DNA of 64,000 nucleotides from Sphingobium sp052327305. GTDB taxonomy: Bacteria; Pseudomonadota; Alphaproteobacteria; Sphingomonadales; Sphingomonadaceae. The notes beneath the pieces were generated by a model, which saw only the letters and a list, made by a program, of their open reading frames with translations, ran no database searches and was not told the DNA's origin. Both the position numbers and the translations under genes were made by a program. The first letter of the stretch is position 1; each line of letters starts with the position of its first letter. This document shows, piece by piece, positions 34,949 to 43,284 of this stretch. Location of the stretch: positions 2,604,001 through 2,668,000 of the forward strand of contig NZ_CP182486.1 of NCBI RefSeq assembly GCF_052327305.1, read 5' to 3'.

Positions 34949-36844
34949 ATGAGCGGCATCGCGGGCATTTTTCACGTGCAGACGGCCAAGCCCGTCGACG
35001 AGGCGCGGGTGCGCGCTATGCTCGGCGTGATGGCCCATCGCGGGCCGGACGGCACGGGGCTGTGGTCTGCGCCCGGCATCGGGTTGGGGCATGTGCGCCT
35101 TTCCGTCATAGACGCGGGCGGCGGCGCGCGACCAATGGCGACGGCTGACGGCCAGATCGTCGTGACTTGTGATGGCGAGATTTACAATGTCGCGCCCCTG
35201 CGCGCCGAGCTGGAAGCGCTGGGCCATCGCTTCCGCACCAGCAGCGATACCGAAGTGATCCTCCATGGATGGCGGCAATGGGGCGAGGCATGTGTCGAGC
35301 GGTTTGAGGGCATCTTTGCGTTCGCGCTGCACGACAGCGCCACTCACTCGCTGTTCCTCGCGCGGGACAGGTTTGGCGTAAAGCCGCTGCACTACGCCAT
35401 GCTGGCCGACGGGAGCCTCATCTTCGCGTCCGAGCTCAAAGGCCTGCTTGCGCACCCTGCCATGCGCCGCCTACCCAATCTCGCGGCGATCGAGGACTAT
35501 CTCGCTTATGGCTATGTGCCCGACGACACATGTGTCGTGAACGGCGTGGCCAAGCTGCCGGCGGGACATTTGATGCGGCTGGTGCGCGGCAAGTCGATGC
35601 CATCCTCGCGCCCCTATTGGGATATCAGCTTTGCGGACCGGACGAAAGCGAAGCCCGCCGCGCTGGAGGAGGAGCTGACAGCGCTGCTGCGCGGCGCCGT
35701 GCGGGCTCGAATGGTCGCGGACGCGCCCGTCGGCGCTCTCCTTTCCGGCGGGGTGGACAGCTCAGCGGTGGTGGCGCTTATGGCCGAGACGGGCCGAAGT
35801 GCGGTGAAAACCTGCACGATCGGCTTCGATATGCCCGCGCTGGACGAGACGCCTTATGCCGAGCGCATCGCAAGGCGTTTCGGAACGGCGCATCACAGCC
35901 GTGTTTCTACCGAAGAATTCGGCCTGATCGACCGACTGGCAGATCATCTCGACGAGCCGTTTGCGGACGCCTCCGCGCTGCCCACCTATCAGGCGGCTGC
36001 GCTTGCTCGCGAAGTTATGACAGTCGCGCTCTCGGGCGACGGCGCGGACGAAGTCTTTGCGGGTCATCGCCGTCACCTGCTCCAGCACCGTGAGGAGCGG
36101 AATCGCGCGTGGTTGCCGTCGGCTATCCGCCGATCGATGCTCGGTCCGCTGGGGCGCCTCTATCCAGCTGCCGATTTGGCGCCGCGTCCGCTGCGCATGA
36201 GGGAGCGGCTACTCGGTCTCGCGCGGGACGGCGCGGAGGCTTATGCGGAGAGGAGCTGCGTGACGTCCGCTGCGGTTCGTGCGGTGCTTTGGAATGATCA
36301 TGGCCGCGCTGCCTTTTCGGGCCACCGCCCGGAGGATCGCTATGTGAAGGCAATGGCGAATGCACCGGCCCGGAGCTCCATCGACCGAGCCCAATATGCC
36401 GACATCAAGCTGTGCCTGCCGGGCAGCACGCTCACCAGACTGGACCGGATCGGTGCGGCGGTCGGCTTGCAGATGCGTGAGCCGATGCTCGACCATCGCC
36501 TCGCCGAATTCGCGGCGCGGCTGCCGGTGTCCATGCGTCTCCACGGCGCCACGGGCAAATATCTACTGAAGAAGGCAATGGAGCCAATGCTCCCCGCCGA
36601 TGTCCTCTATCGTCCGCAGAGGGGCTGGGAGATGCCGGTCAGTCAGTGGTTCCGCGGCGGCCTAGCGAACGAGGCGCGCGCGGTTGCCGGCGGGTCGGCG
36701 CTGGCGCGCACGGACTGGTTCGACATGAAGCGGATTGCCCGACTGGCCGAGCAGCACCGCAGCGGAGCGGCCGATCACGGCCCTCTGCTGTGGCAACTCC
36801 TCATGCTGGACAAGGCGATCGAGCGGCTTTTCGGGGCGCGCTGA
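34949..36844 (+). CDS. Asparagine-synthase-like amidotransferase, exosortase A-associated, with altered glutaminase site
   Basis: A 631-residue protein with the class-II glutaminase domain (residues 1-200) and the asparagine-synthetase domain; the ATP-binding GALLSGGVDSSAVV lies near 262. It matches the XrtA amidotransferase (TIGR03108 type). Position 2 is Ser (MSGIAGIF) where the family has the catalytic Cys, and residue 75 is Asp (CDGEIYN) where the oxyanion-hole Asn of NGEIYN is expected. HRGPDGTGLW and DRFGVKPLHY are normal. It may therefore use free ammonia or a partner's nitrogen, or be a structural relic. Confidence 0.92.
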   Translation: MSGIAGIFHVQTAKPVDEARVRAMLGVMAHRGPDGTGLWSAPGIGLGHVRLSVIDAGGGARPMATADGQIVVTCDGEIYNVAPLRAELEALGHRFRTSSDTEVILHGWRQWGEACVERFEGIFAFALHDSATHSLFLARDRFGVKPLHYAMLADGSLIFASELKGLLAHPAMRRLPNLAAIEDYLAYGYVPDDTCVVNGVAKLPAGHLMRLVRGKSMPSSRPYWDISFADRTKAKPAALEEELTALLRGAVRARMVADAPVGALLSGGVDSSAVVALMAETGRSAVKTCTIGFDMPALDETPYAERIARRFGTAHHSRVSTEEFGLIDRLADHLDEPFADASALPTYQAAALAREVMTVALSGDGADEVFAGHRRHLLQHREERNRAWLPSAIRRSMLGPLGRLYPAADLAPRPLRMRERLLGLARDGAEAYAERSCVTSAAVRAVLWNDHGRAAFSGHRPEDRYVKAMANAPARSSIDRAQYADIKLCLPGSTLTRLDRIGAAVGLQMREPMLDHRLAEFAARLPVSMRLHGATGKYLLKKAMEPMLPADVLYRPQRGWEMPVSQWFRGGLANEARAVAGGSALARTDWFDMKRIARLAEQHRSGAADHGPLLWQLLMLDKAIERLFGAR

Positions 36845-36856
36845 TCCGCGGTCATA

Positions 36857-37306
36857 TCATGCCCGGCCAGCGGCGTTCACACGTCCGCTCCGGCCCGGGT
36901 TATCCGAGGGCGTGGACTGAAGAAGAGGGAAAAGCTCGGCTTCCTCCCGCTCGATACGGGCCAGCAAAGCCTGCTCGACTGCGACTGTCTGGGCGCGGAA
37001 GGCCTCGCCGTCCTCTCGAATGCGCGCCACCGTCCAGTAACTGAGATAATGGCGCCATTTATCGGCAAGATCACCGACTTCGGCGGAGATGAGGTGGGCC
37101 GTCGACGCCGTGCCGCGATCGCCGGATGATATGAGCGCGGGGTAAACCAGCCGATCCTCCTTCGCGAGATGGGCAAGCAGAATGCGATTGATCTTCCAGC
37201 GCAGCGCGGAAACCTCCTCTGTGTTTCCTCCCTCGCTGGCGGCGCGCAACTGCGCCATGAGCCCCTTAACCATTTTATGCTCTTCGATCAGTTCGCTTGC
37301 ACGCAT
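36857..37306 (-). CDS. Hemerythrin HHE domain protein
   Basis: A 149-residue four-helix protein. Metal ligand candidates are H10 (EEHKMV), H46 and E50 (HLAKEDRLVYP) and later His and Glu in the HLISAEV, RHYLSYW and REEAELFPLL helices. Such proteins bind a di-iron site and sense or store oxygen or protect iron-sulfur clusters. It is convergent with the amidotransferase, 12 bases apart. Confidence 0.85.
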   Translation of the reverse strand: MRASELIEEHKMVKGLMAQLRAASEGGNTEEVSALRWKINRILLAHLAKEDRLVYPALISSGDRGTASTAHLISAEVGDLADKWRHYLSYWTVARIREDGEAFRAQTVAVEQALLARIEREEAELFPLLQSTPSDNPGRSGRVNAAGRA

Positions 37307-37403
37307 GTTTTGCTCCCGTGCCCTGCCGTTCTGTCGACGCTGGGCGTGGTTGGAGCTTGGCGGAGAAATCGTTCACGAGAAGTGAAGATAGTACGCGTCT
37401 GCT

Positions 37404-38150
37404 TCAATCGCTCGGATAGTTCGCGCCGATGAAGAAGAGGCCATCCGGGCAGGCATTATGGCCCAGCGCGGCGCGATCGCGCGCCTCCAACGCCGCGCCC
37501 ATGTCCGCGACCGACCAGTGCCCGAGGCCGACGAGCGAGAGGCAGCCGACCATCGAGCGCACCTGATGATGGAGGAAGCTGCGGGCTGCGGCGTGGACAT
37601 AGACGCGCTCGCCCGTGCGGACCACGTCAAGCTGGTCCAGCGTGCGTATCGGGCTGTCTGCCTGACAGGACGAGGAGCGGAACGTCGTGAAGTCGTGACG
37701 GCCGATCAGGAGGTTTGCGGCGGCTTGCATCCGTGCCTCGTCGAGCGGCTGGGGAACGCGCCATGCTAGGCCGGACTCCCAGGTGAGCGGCGCGCGGCGG
37801 TTGACGATGCGATACTCATAGCGCCGGCCGACGCAGGAAAAGCGCGCATGCCAGTCCTCGCTGACTTCCTCGCAGGCGTTGATGGCGACCGGATCCGGCC
37901 GCAGATGCGCGTTGAGTGCTTCCATCAGGCGAAAGGGTGCGATGGCGTAGTCGAGATCGACATGCGCGCGCATTGCGAGCGCATGGACACCCGCGTCGGT
38001 GCGGCCAGCGCAGTGAACCACCGGAATGTCACCGGTGATCCGCCCCAGCGCTTCCTCGATGGCCTGCTGCACACTCGGCCCATGCGCTTGACGCTGCCAG
38101 CCCATGAAGGGGCGGCCATCATATTCTATCTTGAAAGCGAAGCGGGTCAA
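37404..38150 (-). CDS. truA: tRNA pseudouridine synthase A
   Basis: A 248-residue enzyme modifying U38-40 of tRNA anticodon arms. The start FKIEYDGRPFMGWQRQ and the catalytic Asp in CAGRTDAGVHALAMRAH are diagnostic, with FLHHQVRSMVGCL late in the protein. The start lies eight bases after the fmt stop, so fmt-truA is an operon. Confidence 0.95.
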   Translation of the reverse strand: MTRFAFKIEYDGRPFMGWQRQAHGPSVQQAIEEALGRITGDIPVVHCAGRTDAGVHALAMRAHVDLDYAIAPFRLMEALNAHLRPDPVAINACEEVSEDWHARFSCVGRRYEYRIVNRRAPLTWESGLAWRVPQPLDEARMQAAANLLIGRHDFTTFRSSSCQADSPIRTLDQLDVVRTGERVYVHAAARSFLHHQVRSMVGCLSLVGLGHWSVADMGAALEARDRAALGHNACPDGLFFIGANYPSD

Positions 38151-38158
38151 GGGCGCGC

Positions 38159-39094
38159 TCAGCCGAGCCGGGTGCCGGCGGGGATCGGGAAACCGCGCAA
38201 AAGCTCCTGCGCTGTCATTGGAGACTTGCCGGCGCGCTGGACGAGCGTGGGGCGGACGGCGCCGGAGCCGCAGCCAATCGCCAACTGATCGTCTATGACG
38301 ATCCCCGGCTCCGTGGCGAAAGATACATCGGCATGATCGTGGGGATGGCTCAGGACGTTGGCGGTGAGGATCTTGATTCGCTCGCCCTCATGCTCGAACC
38401 ATGCGCCGGGCACTGGGTTAAAGGCGCGAACTTGTCGATCTACGGCGATAGCACCGGCCGAGAAATCGACTCGGCTCTCTGCCTTGTCGATCTTTGCGGC
38501 GTAGGTCACGCCAGCTTCGCGCTGGATCTCCTGCGGATGGTTTGGGAGGTCGGCCAGTACGTTGACGAGCAGTTCTGCGCCTAGCGATGACAACCGATGC
38601 GTGAGATTGCCTGCCGTATCATAGGGACCAATCGGCGTCTTTACCGTCGCGAGCATCGGTCCGGTGTCGAGCCCGGCCTCCATCTGCATGATGGTGACGC
38701 CAGTCTCCTTGTCGCCCGCGAGAATAGCCCGCTGGATGGGCGCGGCACCGCGCCAGCGCGGTAACAACGAGGCATGGACATTGATGCAACCATGGACGGG
38801 GGCGTCTAGGATCGCGCGAGGGAGGATGAGGCCATAGGCGGCGACAACAGCGACGTCGGCGCCGAGCGCAGCAAAAAGCGCCCGTTCCTCCGCATCGCGG
38901 AGCGTCACGGGATGGCGCACCTCAATGCCCAGAGCCTCGGCGCGAATCTGCACAGGGCCGGGCCTTGGCGCCTTGCCTCGCCCTGCCGGACGCGGCGGCT
39001 GCGTGTAAACCGCGACGATGTCATGACCCGCCGCGACCAGCGCGTCGAGCGTCGGCACCGCGAAATCCGGCGTTCCCATGAAGATGATGCGCAT
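38159..39094 (-). CDS. fmt: Methionyl-tRNA formyltransferase
   Basis: A 311-residue enzyme that formylates initiator Met-tRNA. The start MRIIFMGTPDFAVPTLDAL and the active-site HGCINVHASLLPRWRGAAPIQ segment (in part) are diagnostic; GVTIMQMEAGLDTGPML follows. The ATG at 39094 is taken, as a longer frame upstream is antisense to recR. It is divergent from recR with 52 bases between. Confidence 0.95.
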   Translation of the reverse strand: MRIIFMGTPDFAVPTLDALVAAGHDIVAVYTQPPRPAGRGKAPRPGPVQIRAEALGIEVRHPVTLRDAEERALFAALGADVAVVAAYGLILPRAILDAPVHGCINVHASLLPRWRGAAPIQRAILAGDKETGVTIMQMEAGLDTGPMLATVKTPIGPYDTAGNLTHRLSSLGAELLVNVLADLPNHPQEIQREAGVTYAAKIDKAESRVDFSAGAIAVDRQVRAFNPVPGAWFEHEGERIKILTANVLSHPHDHADVSFATEPGIVIDDQLAIGCGSGAVRPTLVQRAGKSPMTAQELLRGFPIPAGTRLG

Positions 39095-39146
39095 GGACCT
39101 TCTCAAACGCTTGTAAGCGCTGAGCGCAAGGCTAAATCGATTGGTC

Positions 39147-39743
39147 ATGTCTTCCCCGGAGATCGATGCGCTCACGCAAGCGCTTTCCAGGCTGCCCGGC
39201 CTAGGCCCCCGCTCGGCCCGCCGCGCGGTGCTGCATCTGCTCCAGCGGCGCGAAAGCGCGCTGCGGCCGCTCCTGCGCGCGCTGGAGGATGTGGACGCGA
39301 ACATGGTCCACTGCCAGATCTGCGGCAATGTCGATACGCAGGACCCCTGTGGGATCTGCGCCGATCCGCGCCGGGACGCGCGGGCGCTCTGCGTGGTCGA
39401 GGATGTGGCCGACCTCTGGGCGCTGGACAAGTCGCGGCTCTTCCCCGGCCGGTTCCATGTGCTGGGCGGGCGGCTCTCCGCGCTCGATGGCGTGCGGCCT
39501 GAGGACCTCGCCATTGCGCCGCTCGTCTCCCGCGTGGCGGCGGGCGGCATCGACGAGGTGGTGCTGGCGATGAACGCGACGCTTGAGGGGCAGACGACGG
39601 CGCACTACATCGCCGAGCGGCTGGAGCCCTATCCTGTCCGCCTCACGCAGCTCGCCCATGGCGTCCCGGTGGGCGGGGAACTCGACTATCTCGACGAAGG
39701 AACGCTCGCCCAGGCCCTGCGTGCCCGCCGTCCCGTCACCTGA
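39147..39743 (+). CDS. recR: Recombination protein RecR
   Basis: A 198-residue DNA-repair protein that loads RecA with RecF and RecO. Helix-hairpin-helix LSRLPGLGPRSARRAVLHLL near residue 15, zinc finger C-x2-C...C-x2-C (CQICG and CGIC), then a Toprim segment CVVEDVADLWALD and the Walker-B-like TAHYIAERL. The ATG at 39147 is preferred to a TTG two codons upstream. It is convergent with yhhQ, three bases away. Confidence 0.95.
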   Translation: MSSPEIDALTQALSRLPGLGPRSARRAVLHLLQRRESALRPLLRALEDVDANMVHCQICGNVDTQDPCGICADPRRDARALCVVEDVADLWALDKSRLFPGRFHVLGGRLSALDGVRPEDLAIAPLVSRVAAGGIDEVVLAMNATLEGQTTAHYIAERLEPYPVRLTQLAHGVPVGGELDYLDEGTLAQALRARRPVT

Positions 39744-39746
39744 CGA

Positions 39747-40487
39747 TCAGATCTTCGTGCCGAAGGGCGTGAAGTCTGTGGTCTCGTCGAACACGTCCAG
39801 CCCTTCGGCGCGCTTGAGCCGGTTGACGACAAGATAGGTGAGCGGAGTCAGCGCGGCCTCCCACGCGGTCTTGAGCAGGAACTGCGAGACGATCACTTGC
39901 CCCAGCTGCTCGATCGGCCAGCCGGCAAGCCCATAAAAGGCAAGCGGATAGAAGATGAGGCTATCCAGCCCCTGACCCACGACCGTCGAGCCGATGGTGC
40001 GCATCCACAAATGCTTGCCTTGCGTGAGGATCTTCATGCGCGCGAGCACGAAGCTGTTTGCGAACTCGCCGGCCCAGAAGGCAGTCATGGAGGCAAGGAC
40101 GATGCGCCAGCCATTGCCGAACACGCTTTCGTAAGCGGACTGGCCGGGCCAGCCCGGCGCGGGCGGCAGCGCCACGACGATCCACGCCATCACGGCGTAG
40201 AAGAGCAGCGCGCCGAAGCCGGCCCAGATCACCCGGCGCGCACGGGCGTAACCATAGACCTCCGTCAGCACATCGCCGATGATGTAGCTGAACGGGAAGA
40301 AGAAGACGCCCGCGCCGAACACCCACGGCCCATAGAAAGGCAGCGTGACCATGGCCGGCTTGGACGCGCCGACGATGTTCGAGAGAAGGAGGATGGCGAC
40401 GAAGGCCGCCATGAACAGATCATAATAGCGCAACGCACGCCCGCGCAGGGCACCGGCATCGACACGAGCGAGGGGCGTGGTGGTCAT
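39747..40487 (-). CDS. yhhQ: Queuosine precursor transporter (YhhQ/VUT family)
   Basis: A 246-residue inner-membrane protein of about six helices. Seen: LLLSNIVGASKPAMV, FPFSYIIGDVLTEVYGYARARRVIW, a family hallmark, then FWAGEFANSFVLARMK and STVVGQGLDSLIFYPLAFYG. The family imports preQ0/preQ1 for queuosine in tRNA. The ATG at 40487 gives the family-length protein; a longer frame runs into the tRNA-Arg gene. Confidence 0.92.
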   Translation of the reverse strand: MTTTPLARVDAGALRGRALRYYDLFMAAFVAILLLSNIVGASKPAMVTLPFYGPWVFGAGVFFFPFSYIIGDVLTEVYGYARARRVIWAGFGALLFYAVMAWIVVALPPAPGWPGQSAYESVFGNGWRIVLASMTAFWAGEFANSFVLARMKILTQGKHLWMRTIGSTVVGQGLDSLIFYPLAFYGLAGWPIEQLGQVIVSQFLLKTAWEAALTPLTYLVVNRLKRAEGLDVFDETTDFTPFGTKI

Positions 40488-40600
40488 CGCGCTTCTTGTA
40501 TCCGTGCGGTTAGTCCGCGCAAGCGGGCGAATGCCGCATAAGGCATAGCGATCAACTTGGCTTTTGCGTCCGCCGCCATTTGCACTAAGGGGAGCCTCAC

Positions 40601-40677
40601 GCGTCCGTAGCTCAGCTGGATAGAGCACATGCCTTCTAAGCCTGTGGTCGTTGGTTCGAATCCAACCGGGCGCGCCA
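40601..40677 (+). tRNA. tRNA-Arg (anticodon TCT)
   Basis: A 77-base cloverleaf: acceptor GCGTCCG pairs with CGGGCGC (one G-T), D arm GCTCAGCTGGATAGAGC, anticodon loop CTTCTAA giving TCT, T arm GTTGGTTCGAATCCAAC, and encoded CCA at 40675-40677. The anticodon stem has one T-C mismatch. It reads AGA. Confidence 0.94.
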
Positions 40678-40774
40678 ATTTTTGTTGACCCTCAAGCGCT
40701 GCCGGGTGCGAAATCTGCCGTTTGAGGTAAGCGTTCCTCTGGAGCGGCGCGCACAGCGGCGCTAGGCATTGCCG

Positions 40775-41758
40775 ATGCACGACACAGCAGGCCAGATCAT
40801 CATCATCGACGCGGGCGGGACGATCTCGGCCACGCCGTCCACTCATGGCGCCTTGGGCGGTGGCCCCGGTGGAGACGCGCTGCTGGCGCTGCTCCCCGAG
40901 GCGGTGCGGGGGCGCTGCATTGTCGAGCGCGCGGGCATCGGCCTCTCCGAAGAGATGACGCTGGCCGACGCGCACCGACTGGTTGCGATGGTCGAAGCGG
41001 CCTGCGCGGACCCGGGCACTGCTGGCGTGGCCGTGGCGCACGGCACGGACACAATGGAGGAAGTCGCCTTCCTCTGCGATCTGCTCAACGGCTGCGACAC
41101 GCCCGTGGTCTTCACTGGTGCGCAGCGCGCACCCTCCGTCGCCGGGTTCGACGGTGGCGCGAACCTGCGCGATGCCATTGCCGTGCTGGGCGATCCCGCC
41201 AGCCGGGGCGCGGGCACGCTCATCGTCTTTGGCGGACGGATCATCGCCGCGCGCCATGCGGCCAAGGTGGATTCCGCCGCGCCGGATGCATTCGGGCCGG
41301 ACTGGGCCGTGATCGGGCGGGTCGATCCGGGCCGCGTCCGCTTTTTCTCCCGCCCGCTGCGCGCGCTGCCGCTGGCCTGCGCGGTGCTGGATGGGACAGT
41401 GGAACTGGCCATGATCGGCATTGGCACCAGCGGGGAAGCGGTCTCGCGCCTGTGTGCTGCACCGACGCGGGGCCTCGTGCTGCGCGCCCTGGGGCAGGGC
41501 AATGTGCCACCCGGCGTGCTGGCGGCCGTGCGGCAGGCAAGGGCGCAAGGCGTCGTCATCCTGATTGCCACCGGTGCGGGGGCGGGAGGCACAGGCGCTG
41601 CCTATGACTCCGGTGCGGAACTGGCCCGGATGGGCTGCCTTTTCGCAGGTGATCTGGCCGCGCGACAGGCGCGCATTCTGCTCAGCGTGGCGCTGGGCGA
41701 CGCGCGCGCGCCGCAAGAAGCCGAAGCGCTGCTGCGCGGCTGGCTGGCCGTGGACTGA
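40775..41758 (+). CDS. Asparaginase (type I/II family)
   Basis: A 327-residue amidohydrolase turning asparagine to aspartate. The first catalytic Thr is in IDAGGTISATPS near residue 14, the second in VAHGTDTMEEVAFL near 88, and VVFTGAQRAPS follows; a late ATGAGAGGTGAAY segment fits the C-terminal domain. No signal peptide is seen, so it is probably cytoplasmic. A TTG at 40769 is two codons before the chosen ATG. Confidence 0.92.
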   Translation: MHDTAGQIIIIDAGGTISATPSTHGALGGGPGGDALLALLPEAVRGRCIVERAGIGLSEEMTLADAHRLVAMVEAACADPGTAGVAVAHGTDTMEEVAFLCDLLNGCDTPVVFTGAQRAPSVAGFDGGANLRDAIAVLGDPASRGAGTLIVFGGRIIAARHAAKVDSAAPDAFGPDWAVIGRVDPGRVRFFSRPLRALPLACAVLDGTVELAMIGIGTSGEAVSRLCAAPTRGLVLRALGQGNVPPGVLAAVRQARAQGVVILIATGAGAGGTGAAYDSGAELARMGCLFAGDLAARQARILLSVALGDARAPQEAEALLRGWLAVD

Positions 41759-41770
41759 AAGCGGCGGGAT

Positions 41771-41788
41771 GCGGAGCGCGGGCTCCGC
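41771..41788. terminator. Hairpin between two convergent genes
   Basis: The seven-base arms GCGGAGC and GCTCCGC are exact complements around a four-base loop. It sits in the 32-base gap between two convergent stop codons and lacks a T tract on either side, so it may act as a stem that slows transcription or stabilises both transcript ends. Confidence 0.4.
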
Positions 41789-41790
41789 TG

Positions 41791-42162
41791 TCAGCGTGCC
41801 GGAAGCTGGCTGCGCGCCTGCCTCACCATAGTCCGCAGGAACTGCCCCTGAGAGCGGGACTTCTCCGGACCCAGCGCAAGCAGATCGGACCGAGGCGTGG
41901 TCATCACCTGCACCTCCGCATCGCGGAAACCGCGCGACCAGCCGTCCACATCGTGGATGTGCGCGGGCGGCGTCATATTGTCGAGGATGCGGACCATATT
42001 GTCCTGCGCGCGCTCGGCGGCCCACTCCATCATGCTGCGGCGATGCTTCGCCATATGGAACGCGACCTGCCCAAGCAAATCTGGTGTCTCGGCAAGGCCA
42101 AGGTCGGCCAGAAGCCCCCGCGCCGCCAACTCGTCCACGTCCCAGATGTCCAGTCTGTCCAT
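41791..42162 (-). CDS. Conserved hypothetical protein
   Basis: A 123-residue acidic protein (MDRLDIWDVDELAARGLLADLG), mostly helical by composition, with a motif-like HIHDVDGWSRGFRDAE. I recognise no family. It has a plausible length and composition and lies convergent to the asparaginase; the ATG at 42162 is chosen since it gives the better start over MGRKPM five codons earlier. Function unknown. Confidence 0.6.
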   Translation of the reverse strand: MDRLDIWDVDELAARGLLADLGLAETPDLLGQVAFHMAKHRRSMMEWAAERAQDNMVRILDNMTPPAHIHDVDGWSRGFRDAEVQVMTTPRSDLLALGPEKSRSQGQFLRTMVRQARSQLPAR

Positions 42163-42496
42163 TGGCTTTCTCCCCACATGGGTAGCCTCTCAAATCTGGA
42201 TCAAGAGTCAAGCGGGTGGGCGGGTGCTTGCGGCTTTTGCAACGACACGAATTGAGACAGGGGGCGCCGCCCTCCCGGTGCGCCGATCGAAAGGTTCTAA
42301 AGGTTCTAGTCCTTGGAGCAAAAAAATCCGGGGTGGCTATGAGGAGCGGACGGGGAAGGGGCAGCGTGACCATCCGGGCAGGCTGGCATAGATGGCGTGC
42401 TGTAGGACAGGGGGGAAGGAAAGACGCCTCGTTCAGATGCTTGCCGAATCGATATTTCGACGATAGTCGAATAATCGAACAAAACGGAGTCCGGCA
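42163..42496. other. Intergenic region upstream of the ars operon
   Basis: A stretch of 334 bases without a credible gene. It has a tandem nine-base repeat AAAGGTTCT at 42290-42307, an A run at 42320-42326 and, next to arsI, the candidate operator described separately. Open frames in it have no recognisable family text. No sign of an integrase or transposase remnant was seen. Confidence 0.4.
42456..42471. promoter_or_regulatory. arsR: Palindromic candidate ArsR operator
   Basis: TTCGAC and GTCGAA are exact complements separated by GATA, 26 bases before the arsI start, in an AT-richer patch (ATCGATAT...AATAATCGAAC). ArsR-type repressors bind short inverted repeats overlapping the promoter, and arsR is the second gene of the operon, so autoregulation through this site is likely. 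Binding itself is inference. Confidence 0.55.
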
Positions 42497-42934
42497 ATGA
42501 AGCGTCTGCATTTGCATGTGAGTGTGCCCCACATCGAACAGGCTGTCGCATTCTACACGACGCTGTTCGACGCACCGCCGGTCGTCATAAAAGACGACTA
42601 CGCGAAGTGGATGCTGGACGATCCGCGCATCAATCTAGCGATATCGTCTCGCGCCCGTGGCGTTGGCATAGATCATGTGGGCATTCAGGTTGACGCACCC
42701 AACGAGCTGGCCGCGCTCGCTTCGCGCCTGAAGGCGGCGGGAAATACTACGTTCGACCAAGAGGCGACAACATGCTGCTATGCCAACTCGGACAAGAGTT
42801 GGGTGACGGATACGGCAGGCGTTCGCTGGGAAACTTTCTTCACCCATGGCGAAGCGACGTCCTATGGCGAAGATGAAGTGTTGCCCGAGCTGGCGTCTGG
42901 CGCCTGCTGTGCCCCCAAGGCGGCCTGCTGCTGA
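42497..42934 (+). CDS. arsI: Organoarsenical C-As lyase ArsI (VOC/dioxygenase fold)
   Basis: A 145-residue type I extradiol dioxygenase-fold protein. ArsI uses non-heme iron and oxygen to cleave the carbon-arsenic bond of trivalent methyl or aromatic arsenicals, releasing arsenite. The substrate-binding vicinal Cys pair is C93-C94 (TTCCYANSDK), and the metal set H5, H60 (GIDHVGIQ) and E112 (WETFF) matches the family. The C-terminal tail SGACCAPKAACC adds four more Cys, a feature beyond the core fold. It is the first gene of the operon and overlaps arsR by one base. Confidence 0.9.
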   Translation: MKRLHLHVSVPHIEQAVAFYTTLFDAPPVVIKDDYAKWMLDDPRINLAISSRARGVGIDHVGIQVDAPNELAALASRLKAAGNTTFDQEATTCCYANSDKSWVTDTAGVRWETFFTHGEATSYGEDEVLPELASGACCAPKAACC

Positions 42935-43284
42935 TGCTGCTGCTGCCCGATGCTGTCGAAGCCCTGTCCGCGCTGGCCCACGGGCACCGGTTGGCTGTTT
43001 TTCGCCTGTTGGTGCGGGCGGGAGGGGATGGCCTGCCAGCGGGCGAAATCGCACGGGACGTCGGCGTGCTGCCGAATACGCTGTCCACGCATTTGACGAT
43101 TCTCGGTCATGCCGGCCTGATCCACTCGCGTCGCGAAGGTCGGTCTGTCATCTACTCGGCAAATTATGAGGGAATGCGCGATCTTCTGGGGTTTCTCGTT
43201 GCCGATTGCTGCGCAGGACGCCCGGAAATTTGCGGATCTTTGATGGAGCAGCCTGACTGCTGCGAACCGAGAGCCAAGGCATGA
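42934..43284 (+). CDS. arsR: ArsR/SmtB-family arsenic-responsive repressor
   Basis: A 116-residue winged-helix protein: LSALAHGHRLAVFRLLVRAG opening, recognition helix in GVLPNTLSTHLTILGHAGLI and wing SRREGRSVIYSAN. The likely As(III) site is in the C-terminal CC-x6-C set (ADCCAGRPEIC), with two further Cys in QPDCCEP, not in the CVC metal site of classic R773-type ArsR. It is between arsI and acr3 and overlaps both. Confidence 0.92.
   Translation: MLLLPDAVEALSALAHGHRLAVFRLLVRAGGDGLPAGEIARDVGVLPNTLSTHLTILGHAGLIHSRREGRSVIYSANYEGMRDLLGFLVADCCAGRPEICGSLMEQPDCCEPRAKA

Noticed and set aside
42216..42500. Plus-strand 94-codon frame before arsI
   Set aside because: Arg/Gly-rich, no family, runs through the operator and into arsI.
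40484..42532. Very long minus-strand open frame (over 600 codons) spanning tRNA-Arg and the asparaginase
   Set aside because: It is antisense to a clear asparaginase and includes the antisense of tRNA-Arg (VGFEPTTTGLEGM); long antisense frames are expected at this GC content.
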